Assembly: GCA_005765155.1 (NCBI GenBank)
Contig: VCCP01000001.1
Span: forward strand, 5,704,001-5,768,000
Source: Zelopaecilomyces penicillatus
Lineage: Eukaryota; Ascomycota; Sordariomycetes; Hypocreales; Pseudodiploosporaceae
Direction of reading: 5' to 3'
Length of the DNA stretch: 64,000 nt
The notes under the pieces were generated by a model. That model had not been told where the DNA came from. It did no database searches and was given only the letters and a program-made list of their open reading frames with translations. Of the stretch, positions 10,587-22,182 are shown piece by piece (within the stretch, counting starts at the first letter, position 1; each line of letters opens with the position of its first letter). The position numbers were made by a program, and so were the translations under genes.

Positions 10587-11917
10587 ATCGGAGAGAAGCA
10601 GAGGGAAGCTGGTTTTTGGATGCAAGGATACATGAGCAACGACTATGCTGCAAGATCTGGAACCCGTCAAGCAACATTGGTTTTTTTCTCCCTTTTTTTT
10701 TTTCTTTTTTGGTCTTCTGGAGCAGGAATCGGTACCTTTTCCTACAAGTCATCATGACGAGCATGGCCGCCGTCACGGATCATTGCCAGTTTCCGCACAT
10801 ATAGAGAAATTCGTTTGTAGCCACAAAATGGAAATGGTTCATGGATGATTGGATATACAATATTTCATATCCGAAGACTTTGTATATGCGATATATGACT
10901 AGTAGTTTCTCATTGTGAGACAGAAGTTGCATAGTACGATATGTCAATCTGCCAAGGTAAGGTAGGTATTTTGACGTTGATACTCATGATCAAAATCTTT
11001 GCTTAGGATTTTGAACATGTACGACGATGGCGGGGTGCTGTGGCTGCGGCTGCGGCTGTGTGGCGTACTGACGCTTCTCACATATCCTCGTGAACTATGT
11101 AACAGAAGATGATCAATTAACAGCTCTTCCATCTAATAAGATACTCGAATGCGAATATTATTAAAGGTAAGCAATAGGAATTAGAAGAACTGCGGCTTTC
11201 AGTATCACACAGCGGCCAAGAAATATGGCTTAGCCACTTAATTGTAAGGCATGAGATTGAAAGTGCTGTGCATCACGTGAGTTGTTCAATCCATCAAATC
11301 CACTCCACCAACTATTATTATGAACTTTTACCGACAGGTATCTATCTGGGGTTTATCAATCATTCGGGCTCTCTTCCCGTCTTGGCACCCCAATTGACTT
11401 TCTTGTTTCTCGCATTTACCGGCCACACCTTAAATCGGATAAATTTCTGAGGGCTTGGCCTGTGTTGGGTGCCTCACAGCATCCGCCATTCTGAATTGAG
11501 ATTAATAGCGAGACATCAAGGACTACAACACCGCGACTGATTCCTTCTTATGGCGCATTTTACCGCCTAGGGAAAGTGGAACATTTTTTGTAATCAGGTT
11601 CTAGCCATAGGCTGACCCCAGGGTGGCACACATTATCAGCAAGCTGTGTGGGTCGTCTGGGCAGAGTCACTGTGCGCACTCCACTCCTTCACCAAAAAGT
11701 CGAATGGGTTGCTGGAAGTCTTGAGACCAGGACTAGGCTGGTGTTTTTCTTTCCGGCGGCTATTTTGAGAATCTGCCTATTTCGTTACGAAATTGGAGTC
11801 AACGAATTCCTCCCTGGACAATATTTCCACGGTCTTAGGACCTTGTTTTGCCTTCTAAATCCCGTCGATTTTGACGCCGTACAGTCCCTACCCCTCATTG
11901 CTGGCCTCCAGCCCACC
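10587..11917. other. intergenic region between ERV29 and the HeLo-domain gene
   Basis: About 1.3 kb. It contains a poly-T/pyrimidine tract at 10680-10712, probably in the ERV29 3' region, and TCACGTGA at 11273-11280. The frame of the next gene is open upstream from about 11648, but the ATG at 11918 has a far better context and begins the HeLo domain, so the upstream extension is taken as leader. Confidence 0.5.
11273..11280. promoter_or_regulatory. TCACGTGA palindrome upstream of the HeLo-domain gene
   Basis: A second exact copy of the CACGTG-core palindrome, 638 bp upstream of the ATG at 11918. It could equally belong to the ERV29 3' flank. Confidence 0.3.
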
Positions 11918-13699
11918 ATGGCGGAAATCGTTGGCACCACTATTGGTGTTGTTGGGTTTTTGGCTCAACTTTTTGATGGCTGTGTCAAGGCCTATGGATA
12001 TTTCACCGTGGCCTCGAACCTCGACACTGATAGTCAGAGGATGATGTGCAAGGTACGCATCGAGGAGATGCGGCTTGTTGTCTGGGGCCGTGAGTGGGGC
12101 GTTGCAGAGGGTAGTTTCGAGGCGCATCTATTAAGTGAACGCAACCCGCAACTCAGGGCTCTGGCGACTCAAGTTCTTGAGGAACTACACGCCACTGTCA
12201 CGGACTTTCGCAAGCTGCAGGAGAGATATGGACTGATAAATGAAGGCTCAAGAACTGGCAACAACGGTGATGGGCTCAAGTCGGATATGAAAGTCAAGGG
12301 GGGTAAAGATTTGGATTCACCACCTTCATCCTCCAAGGGTTTCAAGGACGAGGGCCGCAAGTTGAATGGCACAAAATCATCACTGGGATCTGAAAAGAGT
12401 TGGAGGAAGGAGTTTAGTCTGAAAACAAAATGGGTCATTGCAGGTGAGTAGCATTCGTCATTCTCGTGTGCCAGCAATGCCTTGCAACGCCTAGACCACG
12501 ACTAATTATTGCTTGGACCAGACAAGGAAAAGTTCACCACTCTTCTCAAAGACCTCAAGGACTTCAACGATGGTCTTGAGGCGTTATTCCCGCCTTCCCA
12601 ACTGCCATCGTTTCAACGCTCTTGGAGACACCAACTCCTCGAGCACGCCCAGCGAGATATCGACCAGCTTTCTCTTCTAGAGAACGCCTCCTCGGGCATC
12701 TATCCACAGCTGACAGCATCTGCTAACCTGAAAAAGCTGCGTATCAACCTTGACAGCAAGCCCCAGGAGTCTTTCCGGCCAACGTTTGCGCTCAAGGTGC
12801 AGCGGGGATCGCTGTACATCCAGGACCAGGATCGGCGCCGCTGTCAGGCCCGCCACGAGGCGGCGGGTGACGTGCTCATCGAGTGGGTTGACTATGATCG
12901 TGAGGCCATTGAGGATCGCGTTGCCCACATGCGAAGGCTGGACGACTTGGCCCGGATGATGCACTCTGCTTCTGAATGCCACCCAGATCTCCACAGCGTC
13001 GACTGCTTGGGTTACACCGACGACACGGCCAACAATCGATACGGGCTTGTCTACAAGGCACCCGCTCCCTCGTTCTCTACCCTCCATGCCCTCATGTCTA
13101 GTCCAGATCTGAAGACACCCGACCTCAACGATCGTGTCCGACTGGCTCACACGCTGGCTGTGGCCCTGTGGTCCCTCCACTCCCTCGACTGGCTACACAA
13201 GTCGCTCTGCGGCTCCAACACCCTCTTCTTCCCCTCCGCCTTCTCCAACTCGGCTCATTCTCCCACTGCTGCTGCCGCCCTTGTGCCTGACATCTCTGAT
13301 CCCTACCTCAGCGGTTTCGATGCCTCCCGGCCGGAGCTCGACACCGCTTTGTCCCTCGCACCAAAAAACCCGTCCATCAGCGACCTGCACCGCCACCCAG
13401 CCGCCCTCCGCGGGCGCCCGTACTGCAAAAGCTTCGACATCTATAGCCTTGGTCTCGTCTTACTTGAGATTGGCCTCTGGAAAGTCTTGCAGACATACTA
13501 TAAGGCGCACTACTCGGCCGAACGCTGGCGTGACAAGGTAGTGCTCGCCGTTTTGGTTCCAGGTCTAGGCAGCAAAGTTGGGAGGAAGTATAGGGAGGTA
13601 GTCGAGATGTGCCTCCGTGCTGATGATGAGCTGACGAGCAGTGAGGCGGGAAAGCTAATGGAAACCGTCGTCAACACTCTGCAGAGTATAAAGGTTTAG
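11918..13699 (+). CDS. HeLo-domain (prion-inhibition and propagation) protein with C-terminal pseudokinase
   Basis: Two exons, 11918-12443 and 12522-13699, give 567 residues. The start AACCATGG-like context (CCCACCATGG) is strong and begins MAEIVGTTIGVVGFLAQLFDGCVKAYGYF, typical of the HeLo domain of HET-S-type proteins (residues 1 to about 230, interrupted by a Ser/Lys-rich loop). HeLo domains are membrane-acting cell-death modules in fungi. The rest resembles a protein kinase fold that has lost its catalytic residues. The strand VLIEWVDYD lacks the VAIK lysine. The catalytic loop reads LHKSLCGSNTLFF in place of HRDLKPxN, and the DFG position reads LSGFD. The segment CKSFDIYSLGLVLLEIGLW matches the APE-side helix (DIYSxGxxLxE). 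It is probably a regulatory pseudokinase. The prion-forming C-terminal tail of HET-s is absent. Allorecognition or host-defence signalling is inferred from the family, not shown. Confidence 0.85.
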
Positions 13700-14656
13700 A
13701 AGGGCAAGGTGGATTTCCTTCGAAAGAACATTTCATGAGACATGATGAATGACGAGAATCTACAATAACATATATCTACTGTAAACGCATTAGAACAGCA
13801 ACAACCGGATAGCATCGAGGAAAGGAATATAGCCTTGTACCTTTGGATAGACAGTGACATTGGACTACAGCGGCAATAAAATGGTCGACGAAGCTGAAAA
13901 CTATCGTTTTGTGAATAACACATGAGCATCATGAGAACCCTCTGGCGAGGCCGTACTTTTCATTGGCGGTAACCATCCGCTTGAATGAGAATGTTCGGAC
14001 AAAATCAAACACAACAATTACGAACAATCAAAAGTTGGAAAAAGGTACTTTAAAATTTATGCCGTGACTCTGATATATGTAAGAGTATCATCAGCCTGAC
14101 TTTCTTAGTCCAATTGACAGACCCGAAAGAGCTGCTGGCCAAGAAAGCTGCAATTCGCATTACCCAATGCCCACGCAAAAACCAATGTAATAGAGAGAAA
14201 ACATGAGAGTAAAAAAAAAAACGCCAGACGGAAGTAATGATAACCAAATCAGTACAATACGTAATAACACAATATCCCTGTCCCTCTGTATGCTGCGCCA
14301 TCGCAATCGCGTTGCGTCGCCAGAAACATATCATCGCCCCCAACTTCAACTTTTTCATTCTCAGTCAGTCTTAGGCCGATCCATGAGTTTGAAAGGCCAA
14401 CAATAATACGTCCCGTATACGAAGAGACAAGGTGAATAGACCTCTGTAAGGTAGAGGTGTAAGAAACAGCCGTATCAGGTTCCCGCCCGTCGCGCCTTGA
14501 GAACGCCCATGCATGCATGCACAACATAGACCGCTTATAATAGAAAGAATCGTGAGTCATGATCGTTAGAGAATTAGCCGAACACATTTTCAATGCAGAA
14601 AACAGCCCCCGTCTGATTATGGCGAGGGTCTAGGCTTGCCGTCGAGCTCTGGGACT
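13700..14656. other. intergenic region between convergent HeLo and CDC14 genes
   Basis: About 950 bp between two stop codons. It is AT-rich with several short A-runs (for example near 14210) that could serve 3' end formation on either strand. No supported ORF; frames up to about 114 codons have unstructured content. Confidence 0.45.
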
Positions 14657-16773
14657 CTATACCGAGCCAGATACTTTGCGAGCTGTTGATGCTGCGGTTG
14701 CTGACATGGCCATGCTGGCACTTCCAACACGACCACTAGTCTTTCGAATACCTGCGCTGTCTTTCGCCCGAAGCGGGGATTCTGCTGTAGCGGCAGCGCG
14801 TCTGCTTCCTCGGACCTTGGTCAACACGCCAGGAGTGCTGGCGACGCGGTCGATTGGCTTCGCCTTGACAGAGCCAATATTCTCTGCATCAAAAGATGCG
14901 TCGTTGTCGATCACATACACTGCGGATGTAGTGTGACTCACTGAGCGAACCTTCTCACTACGGGTTGGTGACTGAGCGGCTTTGCGCTGACTCCTCATCC
15001 GCAAATGAATCTCTTCATCTGATTCGGTGCCCTGAGACTGGCGCTCAACCACAATTTCTGCTTCTTGTTCCACTATCTGTCCCTCCTCTTCCATTGTGGC
15101 CTTGAATGAGGCGGACCGCTGATACGGGTGGTGACGATCGTTTCGAACAGCCTTGCGAGGCTGACCCGGTGTGGGCGCCGGCAGATAGTCGTCCTGAGTG
15201 CCGATGTTGTTGCGGTCGTGATCCACTTCGCTGAGCGGCGTCCGGTTAGACGGGCTTCGGTTTGGAGGTGTCGCGGCCTGCCCATTGCGTAAAGAGGCTT
15301 TCTGCATAGCACGGATGGGTGTGCTGGGCGCATGATGTGATGCTGCCATCTCCCTCCTGAGCTTACGCTCAATCCGCTCCTCAATCCACCATTCTCTGAA
15401 GGTACCCTGATTCATGTGGAGCCAATGCTGCTGCGGGCCAACCACCATGCCAGGTCTCATGAATCGCATGAATGAGATGATTTCGTCAGCAGTGAAGCCA
15501 TGTCGATAAATGAGGTATGCTCCAATCAGACACCCTGTTCGCCCAAGACCTGCCTTGCAATGAACAGCAATGCCCTTCTTCTTAATGGTAATAGTCTCAT
15601 GTGCCAATCGAATGAATTTTCGCACCGTCGAGAGAGGAGGGCATGTGCCGTCATCGAAGATCATGTCGAGGTGCTGAATACCCAGGGCCTCAAAGTAAGA
15701 GGGTGAGTAAAGGTGGGAGTTGAGCCGAACAACCAGACCAATATTCTTCTCTGAAAAGTGGGTAAGAACATTCTTGAAAGGTTGGGGGAGAGTTGGGTGT
15801 GCGTCGACAGCATCCAAATCTCTGGGCAACAAAGGATACATCTCTGAGTCCACTGTGATCTTCTCGACGGGTGTGTGTTGCGGAGAAGCAAACGCGAGGA
15901 AATGAGACGTGATCCAGTTGAAGTCGCCGTGCTCTACCCGCTCAAATCGTTCGTACTGGTCCAGATCGAAATTATCGAGGTCACAGCACTTTTCCTCCTT
16001 GGCCTTCCACACACCGTACACGACGTCCTGAACACTGATGCCGTAATCGGCCTGGCTGTAGCCAGCATCACGGAAAGGCATCAGCGGGGGGTCGACCTGC
16101 GCAATTGGTGCTAGGGCCAAGTGGGGGGGCCAGTTTTGAATCAAAACCATATAACATGCAAGCATACAGGCAGCATTGGCACGACCTTGATACGAGCTTG
16201 TTAGCCTGAGGCATTTACAATCGATATTAGGGGTCTTGATGCTTACTCCGTGGGTCAGCAGCGCTCCAGAAGACGATGGGTCGATCTCTGTTCTCCTTGG
16301 CTCCAAGAATATCATGGAACTTGATCGCAAAGCGGTAGAGATGTCCAATGTGCAGAGGACCGAAGTCATGGTGGAAAGCGTTGTAGAAGAGAGTATCATC
16401 GATGGTGAAGTAGCACGGAGCCTGGCCAGATTTGGAAGCCTTTCCATCAGCGGTTCTTTGCGATCGTTTCCGGGACGACTCTGAGGATGGCAACACAGTA
16501 TCGGCTGTGGGAGGATGAACAAAAGCGGCGAGATACAATCGGTCTAAAGACAAAAGTCAGAATGAGTTCTTGACATTTTGGGAAGACACCGAAACAGGCT
16601 CCATTCCTCTAGGTCTTGTGCCAAGGGGTGCAATGGCGATACAGAATCGTCAAAACAGATTCGGCAAGCTCAACCAGAAGACGAGAATGCACAGTGGGAA
16701 GAAGAATTGACGAACCTGGAATGTATTCCACAATCTGGCCCACGCTCTGGGCGTGTCTCGAAGAGCGAGACAT
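14657..16773 (-). CDS. CDC14: CDC14 dual-specificity protein phosphatase
   Basis: Exons on the minus strand are 16773-16716, 16543-16247 and 16185-14657, giving 627 residues with consistent phases. The N-terminus (GQIVEYIPDRLYLAAF) and FGPLHIGHLYRFAIKFHDIL are the Cdc14 N-terminal domain. AADPRSRANAACMLACYMVL bridges exons 2 and 3. The catalytic domain carries HCKAGLGRTG, the Cx5R loop, with Cys at residue 328. QQHWLHMNQG follows as in the family. The long Ser/Arg-rich tail (from about residue 390) is the usual fungal regulatory extension, with many S/T-P sites. Cdc14 reverses Cdk phosphorylation at mitotic exit and cytokinesis and moves between nucleolus, spindle poles and septum. The gene is divergent from PCC1. 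The third exon uses the acceptor at 16186; an earlier AG does not keep frame. Confidence 0.95.
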
Positions 16774-17616
16774 GGCTGCGAAGACACTCTACTTTGTCTG
16801 CGCTTTCGTCGTAAAGCTGCCGTAGATGTGCTGCAAGCGACTCTTGAAGCAAGCTTTCTTGTGTGTTGTATTCGGCGGCCTTCGAGGCGCTGTGGATTGA
16901 TCGTGAACCGGGTACTCGACAGCGACACCGCCTTTCTCTCTGCGAACGCAGCGCTAATTCAATGCTATATCTGTCCCGGGCGTTACAGCTAGGTTGATTG
17001 TTGGCCGTTGTCCAAGGACAAGGAGGAAGGGCAATGGGTATCGACGAGGAGGGGAGAAAGGGTGTGAGGGAAGGAGAAAGAGCGGTGGTTGATGGATGGC
17101 GGAAGAAGCGTTGGTGATGGGGACGTCACGATGTTTTTGTATGGGGTTGCTGGGCTGTTATTTTCCCTCCGTCCTAGTAGCACCCCTGCTCAAAACAGCC
17201 CAATGCGTGCATATTGTTGTGGGCCGGGAACATCACCACAGCAACACAATAACAAGCATGAAACGCCGCCACATGTGGCTTGTGATTTCAGGGATGGCTC
17301 TCTTATCTACCAGGCGAGCACCAGCCACACTAGCCACGCCTCTGCCTGGCCGACCCTCGTTATGTTGTTTGTGTGTTTGTGGCTCTCATGTGGCCGCAAA
17401 ACGGCCCCTCCATGATCACAGCAAAACAGACCCCCAGATCGTCTGTCTGCCTTCTTGTGACACAGGTGCCGCCAGAGACTCATTGATTGATTGACTCAGT
17501 CAGAGCTTTGCTGTGCCCCCCCTGCTGGCAAACCTCTTCTTCACCTCCAATATCAACGCTTCTCAAGGCTATCTGTTCCCGTCAATCTCTTGTTGCTCCG
17601 GACTGCTCTCGTCGCC
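16774..17616. promoter_or_regulatory. divergent promoter region CDC14/PCC1
   Basis: About 840 bp between the two start codons. Open frames here (for example 17096-17494) have no coherent content. A pyrimidine-rich plus-strand stretch just before 17617 (CTTCACCTCC..., TCTCGTCGCC) fits the PCC1 leader. No specific factor site is asserted. Confidence 0.4.
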
Positions 17617-18048
17617 ATGGATAGCAGCTTCGATCCCAAGTTTCCATGCGCCATGCAAGCCTCACCCCCCCTCCTAATGCGTTTTAGTAGTTGCCGCCCT
17701 CCTTGAGAATGAATGGCTAACACGGCTTCCCACCACCCCTGCAGAGAGCTGCATGTGCCTCTCCCTTCCTCGAGGCTAGCTTCCACAGCCCTCAAGGCCC
17801 TTCAGGTCGACCCGGAGCTATCCTCACTGGTCCGTAGACAGATGGCCGTCGTGGAAGTTCCTAGAGCAACGGCTAGCGAGTCGTCACAAGTCCTCAAGGT
17901 CGATTATCAGGCCACAACAAACAGAATGCTACGGGTGGCGGTTAACTCTTTCATGGAGAGTCTGAAGCTTGTGCTCGAGGTCATGGAGCAGCTGGATGTT
18001 GACGTCTTGGCGATAGAGCATAACCAGAAATCAAGCACAGATACTTGA
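17617..18048 (+). CDS. PCC1: KEOPS/EKC complex subunit Pcc1, with a likely GC-AG intron
   Basis: Exons 17617-17654 and 17745-18048 give 113 residues. The protein reads MDSSFDPKFPCAIELHVPLP, then RLASTALKALQVDPELSSLVRR, and YQATTNRMLRVAVNSFMESLKLVLEVMEQLDV. This is the Pcc1 fold signature: short beta strands plus the RMLRVAVNxFxES helix. Pcc1 dimerises within KEOPS, which makes the t6A modification of ANN-decoding tRNAs and affects telomeres and transcription. No GT donor joins the two exons well. The best donor is AT|GCAAGC at 17655, a GC-AG intron of 90 nt with a CTAAC branch site at 17716-17720. An alternative GT donor at about 17680 would insert about nine unconserved residues. The protein length matches the small family size. 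Confidence 0.83.
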
Positions 18049-18467
18049 ATTGAAAACAGAGATTGGAAGCCAGTCAAGTCATCCCTGTGGTCTCCTTAGC
18101 AGACACAAAAGCATCCACATACGGGCAGGCTAAGCTCGTTTGGAGTTCGACCTTTGAGTTTGAATCAGAAATGAAACAATGCCTTCAGCATCATATGGAA
18201 TCGTTGAATACTAACATTACAGTGCTAATTAAGCTGGATTTAACGGTATTCGCAAACAGTATGATCAAATCATAGACCTGGGTCTTAACCAATGCCGCCC
18301 AAACAATAAACTCCCCCATTCCATTTGTGCCCTTGCCCTTGTCCAACCAGCTCCCCACACTCAGTTATCTCACATTTTTCTCGTGCCCTACAATAACATC
18401 GGTCCTCGGATTCGCCTACATCGAGTCTCACTCGTGTCTCTGAACAGCTCCAATCAGAAGATTCTTG
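18049..18467. other. intergenic region between convergent PCC1 and bHLH genes
   Basis: About 420 bp between two stop codons. A 70-codon frame at 18063-18275 has no recognisable content. Probably the two 3' untranslated regions. Confidence 0.4.
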
Positions 18468-20636
18468 TTAGCTGCTTTCTGCCGAGCTCCCTTTCGGGCT
18501 TGCCGTTACAGGCTGGTCTGAATCGCTCTTCGTCTGTGGATGGAGGCCTTTGAGTTTCTCGAGTTGATCTTTTAGTGCATGTAGCTGTTCCTTTAGGTCT
18601 CCATTCTCTTTTTGGAGATCCTGCATGTGAACAATTGCATTCTCGACGACACTGGCCTTACTATTCGACGTATTACTTTGCTTTCCGTCCTTTTTGTCAC
18701 TTTCGTCTCCAGACATGGCATTCTGTGATTCGGGCAGAAGACCAGCCATAACTTGCAACGCAGAATTGATGCGGTTGCGGCGGCCTTGCTCCGCAAGCTT
18801 ATGTGATGTGCGCTTCGAGGTAAGATTTGTGGATAGCTCGCTTGGGTAGGATATTCCAGGAACCATGTTGCCCTCCAAGATGTTCTGATAGTTTGATTTC
18901 GACATAAGAAGTCGAGAGGCCGTATCCTCGGCAGACATGCCAGCCCCGTTAGGTAAAAGAGGTTTTATGTTTGGAGATATTCTAGGTAAAAGTGCTGGTG
19001 AGACCTGTACGGATCCTGTTGACCGCTTTCGATCATTCTTAGCAGGAAGCTGCGGCGTCTTGCGTGCACTAGACCCAGAGGACCCAGGTAGCAGAAGAGG
19101 GCTCTGGCTGGCTGAAACTGTTCCTGGCATTTTGGTGACGGGAGAAGGCGGCGGGAAGAAAGTGACCCCCTTGGCTGAGCTGGAGCCAGGACGTGACAGT
19201 TGGGGTAAGAGTTTGGGTGTGAGGCGAGATTGTGTAGAGGGGGCTAGTGGAGCACTTGATAGAGCCTCTGGAAGCTCGAGAGATTCTATGTTGTCAGTGA
19301 CCGCAGGCTCTTGAGAATTTATATTATTAAGCTTCTTTGATTTTGAAGCTGGCAGTTTCATCAGTGAGGCCGGTGTAGCAGGGTGAGGAGGCGGTTGATC
19401 GTCCATTTCGCTAGTTGTCACTGCATTCTGAACCTTTGCACCTTGGGCTTGTATGTATGGGGACTTGCTCATAGACCTCCGGGATGGGACTGGTGGCGGA
19501 GGCATATCCGACAGGTTTTCCGGCGAAACTGAAGCATTTTCTTCTGATCCGTCAGTAGAGGCGGGCAACGGAAGCAACCCGGACTCGACCATATGCAAGT
19601 TCCCCTCCTCAACTTCACTCAAAACCTGCGACATCATGGCAGGACTGGGCCCAGTTTTCCTCCGCAGAGGTTTCGAAATTGGCGAGCTCTTGATTCCTGG
19701 CTTACTTCTAGTTTTGGGGACGTTGGGCTTTCTCGCCTTTTTCGGAGCATCCAGTGCTGTGGTTGTGACAGGGATAGCGGGTGGCTCTAGGTCCATCTCA
19801 ATGGGCGAGTTATTGGAGTGTGTGCTGTTATCATAACCAGATAATGACTCGGTCTGGGCGTGTAATGCTGGGGATGTGAGTGGGCTAAAGTAGGCACCAG
19901 GCATAGTGAATGCATTTTCCATATTGAAATGGGGGTCCAACGGAGTGACAGCTGGAGACACCAGTGGTGTGAAGGCCATCTATAGTTCATCCATCATTTA
20001 GCCAAACGATCTATGGTTCGGAGTAATCGGAACATTACGGTAGAAAATTGAAGAAAATCAACTTACATCCTGCTGCTCAGCAATGCGCTGGTGATATCCT
20101 CTATCGAAGCTAGTCCGGTGTGACATTTGCTCGATATGTGAATAAAACTGGCCACTCCCCGGAGTCATCTGAAGGCTTTGTGGCGTTGGAGGCACCGAAT
20201 GACTATGGTTGACGAAAAATGTAGCTTGCTGCTCTTGCAGTTGCCGCTGTTGTTGTTGGAATTTTTGCTGTTGCAAGTATTGAATCTGGGCATCAATATT
20301 CGAGATGTTGTCGCTCGGAATTGAGGGGGATAGCATGTGGGCCGGAAGAGATGCGTGCCCTACGGATGAGGACATGATGGCTGCGGAATTCTGCAGAAGC
20401 CCGTTGTTTCTGGACAAGACGTTTGAAGCGCCGGGCTGGTTCATTATGGCCGAGGGGGTTTGTCGATGTTGTGGTATGATGGACTGTGGGGTGCCACTCG
20501 TGAAGCCGTGAAAGTCAAACTGCATGCCGTTGCTCATAGTTCCCATGCCATTCATGTTAAGGAACTGCTGGAAATCTTCCTCGGACGCCGACGTCATATT
20601 CGTGTCGTTCCCATCCCAACCGGCGGAGCTCATCAT
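18468..20636 (-). CDS. bHLH transcription factor, NUC-1/Pho4-like
   Basis: Exons on the minus strand are 20636-20067 and 19979-18468, giving 693 residues; the single intron (87 nt) is phase 0. The long N-terminal part is rich in Gln, Pro and Ser, with a run of Gln near residues 125-140, as in activation domains. The bHLH starts at about residue 579 with KRTSHKLAEQGRRNRIN. His, Glu and Arg occupy positions 5, 9 and 13 of the basic region, the set that contacts CACGTG. Helix 1 reads SALQVMAGLLPE, a Ser/Lys loop of about 25 residues follows, then VVENAIVHMQDLQKENGDL and a Leu-rich coiled coil. NUC-1/Pho4 activates phosphate-acquisition genes. The start is chosen at the ATGATG with a GCCGCC context at 20636; an in-frame ATG 33 nt upstream (20669) is possible. 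The target pathway is inferred from the family. Confidence 0.87.
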
Positions 20637-22182
20637 GGCGGCAGCGAAGGGTGTCCGCGAGACGCACACTCCCTACGAAGCAATCGGTGTGCTAGAAAAG
20701 GCGACACCCGAGAACCAAAGTTCAAGGACGAAGCTGTCGTCGGATGCGCAATCAACAAGCCCGAACTACTCTCGTAAATCCCTCCTCTTCTGTCGATATC
20801 CCGTTTGTTTCGTTTGGGAAATTTATTTCTTCATCAGGTGGCGCTTGCGCTTGCTGTCGCGGTTCTGGAGCGGAGGTGGATCGGAGGGCCAGGCAGGGCG
20901 AGTGGACCGAGAAAGTACCGGCGAAGGAATTGGCCGACAAGCAGGGAAAAAGAGGGGACAAAAGGTGAACTGGTGGTAGACGTCGAGAGCGCGCGCGCAA
21001 TGGAAATTGAGTCAAAGACGGCGGCCGTAAAGACAGTTTTTTCGAGCAGGTGAGGAATCTTCTTCAGGAGGATTGTCGAGCAGAAGACACAAAAGATTGA
21101 TGCCAGAGAGAGAAAGCCTGTGAACGAGCGGAGCGGGAAGTGCCCAAATGCGTATCTGCACCACCCAGCAGCGGGCAGGCAGTCTCAACTGGTCATAGTG
21201 GGAGTGCGCCAGTGGGTGGTGTGCCAGTGGGTGTGCCAGTGAGTATAGGGGATGCGTCTAGGTCGTGATGATAGTGGACAAGTTTGGTGGTGGTACGGAT
21301 AGTGGGGGCAGCAGCAATTGTGGGTGGAGATATTAAGAGGTGGGGTCCTGCGGATCTCGCAATCCAGGTTACCATCCACTGTACCTACAGTTGAGTGACT
21401 CCAAATTTGGAGTCCAAGGTAAATATTATGTAGTACTAGTAGTAGGTAGTTTCCAAGGTAATCAAATTACTTACCTTTGGACAAATATGAGCACTACTTG
21501 TGCGCAACGCATTGCCACCTGCTCAAGAAGGCAACTGCTTGCTGTTGGCCTCCCAGGTACTTCCCTCAGTATGGAACTGTAAGGTATACTGATGTTAGGT
21601 GTGTCTCGGGGGCTGGGTGGCCCGAGCTTCTGGGTCTTTTTGACTGTGTGTGTCTGGAGTTCGTCAACTCACCTTTGAGAATAATGCCGAGAAGTTCTCG
21701 TCGAGCCAAGGCTAGGTTAGCTAGCTGGCTGGCTGGCTATTCCAGGCTCAACAACATGTTGGTAGACCACTGTACATCGCCTATGCAAAGGTATGTACTA
21801 ACCCGTTACTGTGTATTGCGTCAATCCATTGATTACAGCACACCAACCACCCCCCCACACACCCTCAGCGAAATCTGAACTGGCTCGCCTGCCCACCTTG
21901 ACCCTTATCGCTCCCTGTTATTACAAACAGTATTGGTTAGAGGGCAACTAGACGGTAGCCTGGGACTAACAGTGTAGCCGAGAAGGAGGAGGGGGGGCGT
22001 TCCAGGCTTGTTGAGCACCGAAACTTCTTTAGATCAATTCGCAAACTGGGTTTCTTTATGATTTTTTTCGTCTCTCCTTGCTAGACAAGCCCGTAACAAA
22101 CCCGCCGAGATCATACCTGCTTGTATCTAATTTCTCCACTTCCCTGGCTCTGATTCTCTCCGAATTGGACCACCCACATCAC
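20637..22182. other. intergenic region upstream of the bHLH gene
   Basis: About 1.5 kb. The proximal part (20640-21060) is the likely leader and promoter of the bHLH gene. A short degenerate tandem run of GTGCCAGTGGGTG-like units lies at about 21200-21245 and a CTGG tetranucleotide run at about 21725-21740. No supported gene. Confidence 0.45.

Noticed and set aside
11648..11917. N-terminal extension of the HeLo protein
   Set aside because: The frame is open, but the HeLo domain begins at the strong-context ATG at 11918 and the extension has no ATG at its start.
14676..16484. Plus-strand frames opposite CDC14
   Set aside because: They are complements of the CDC14 coding exons without independent support.
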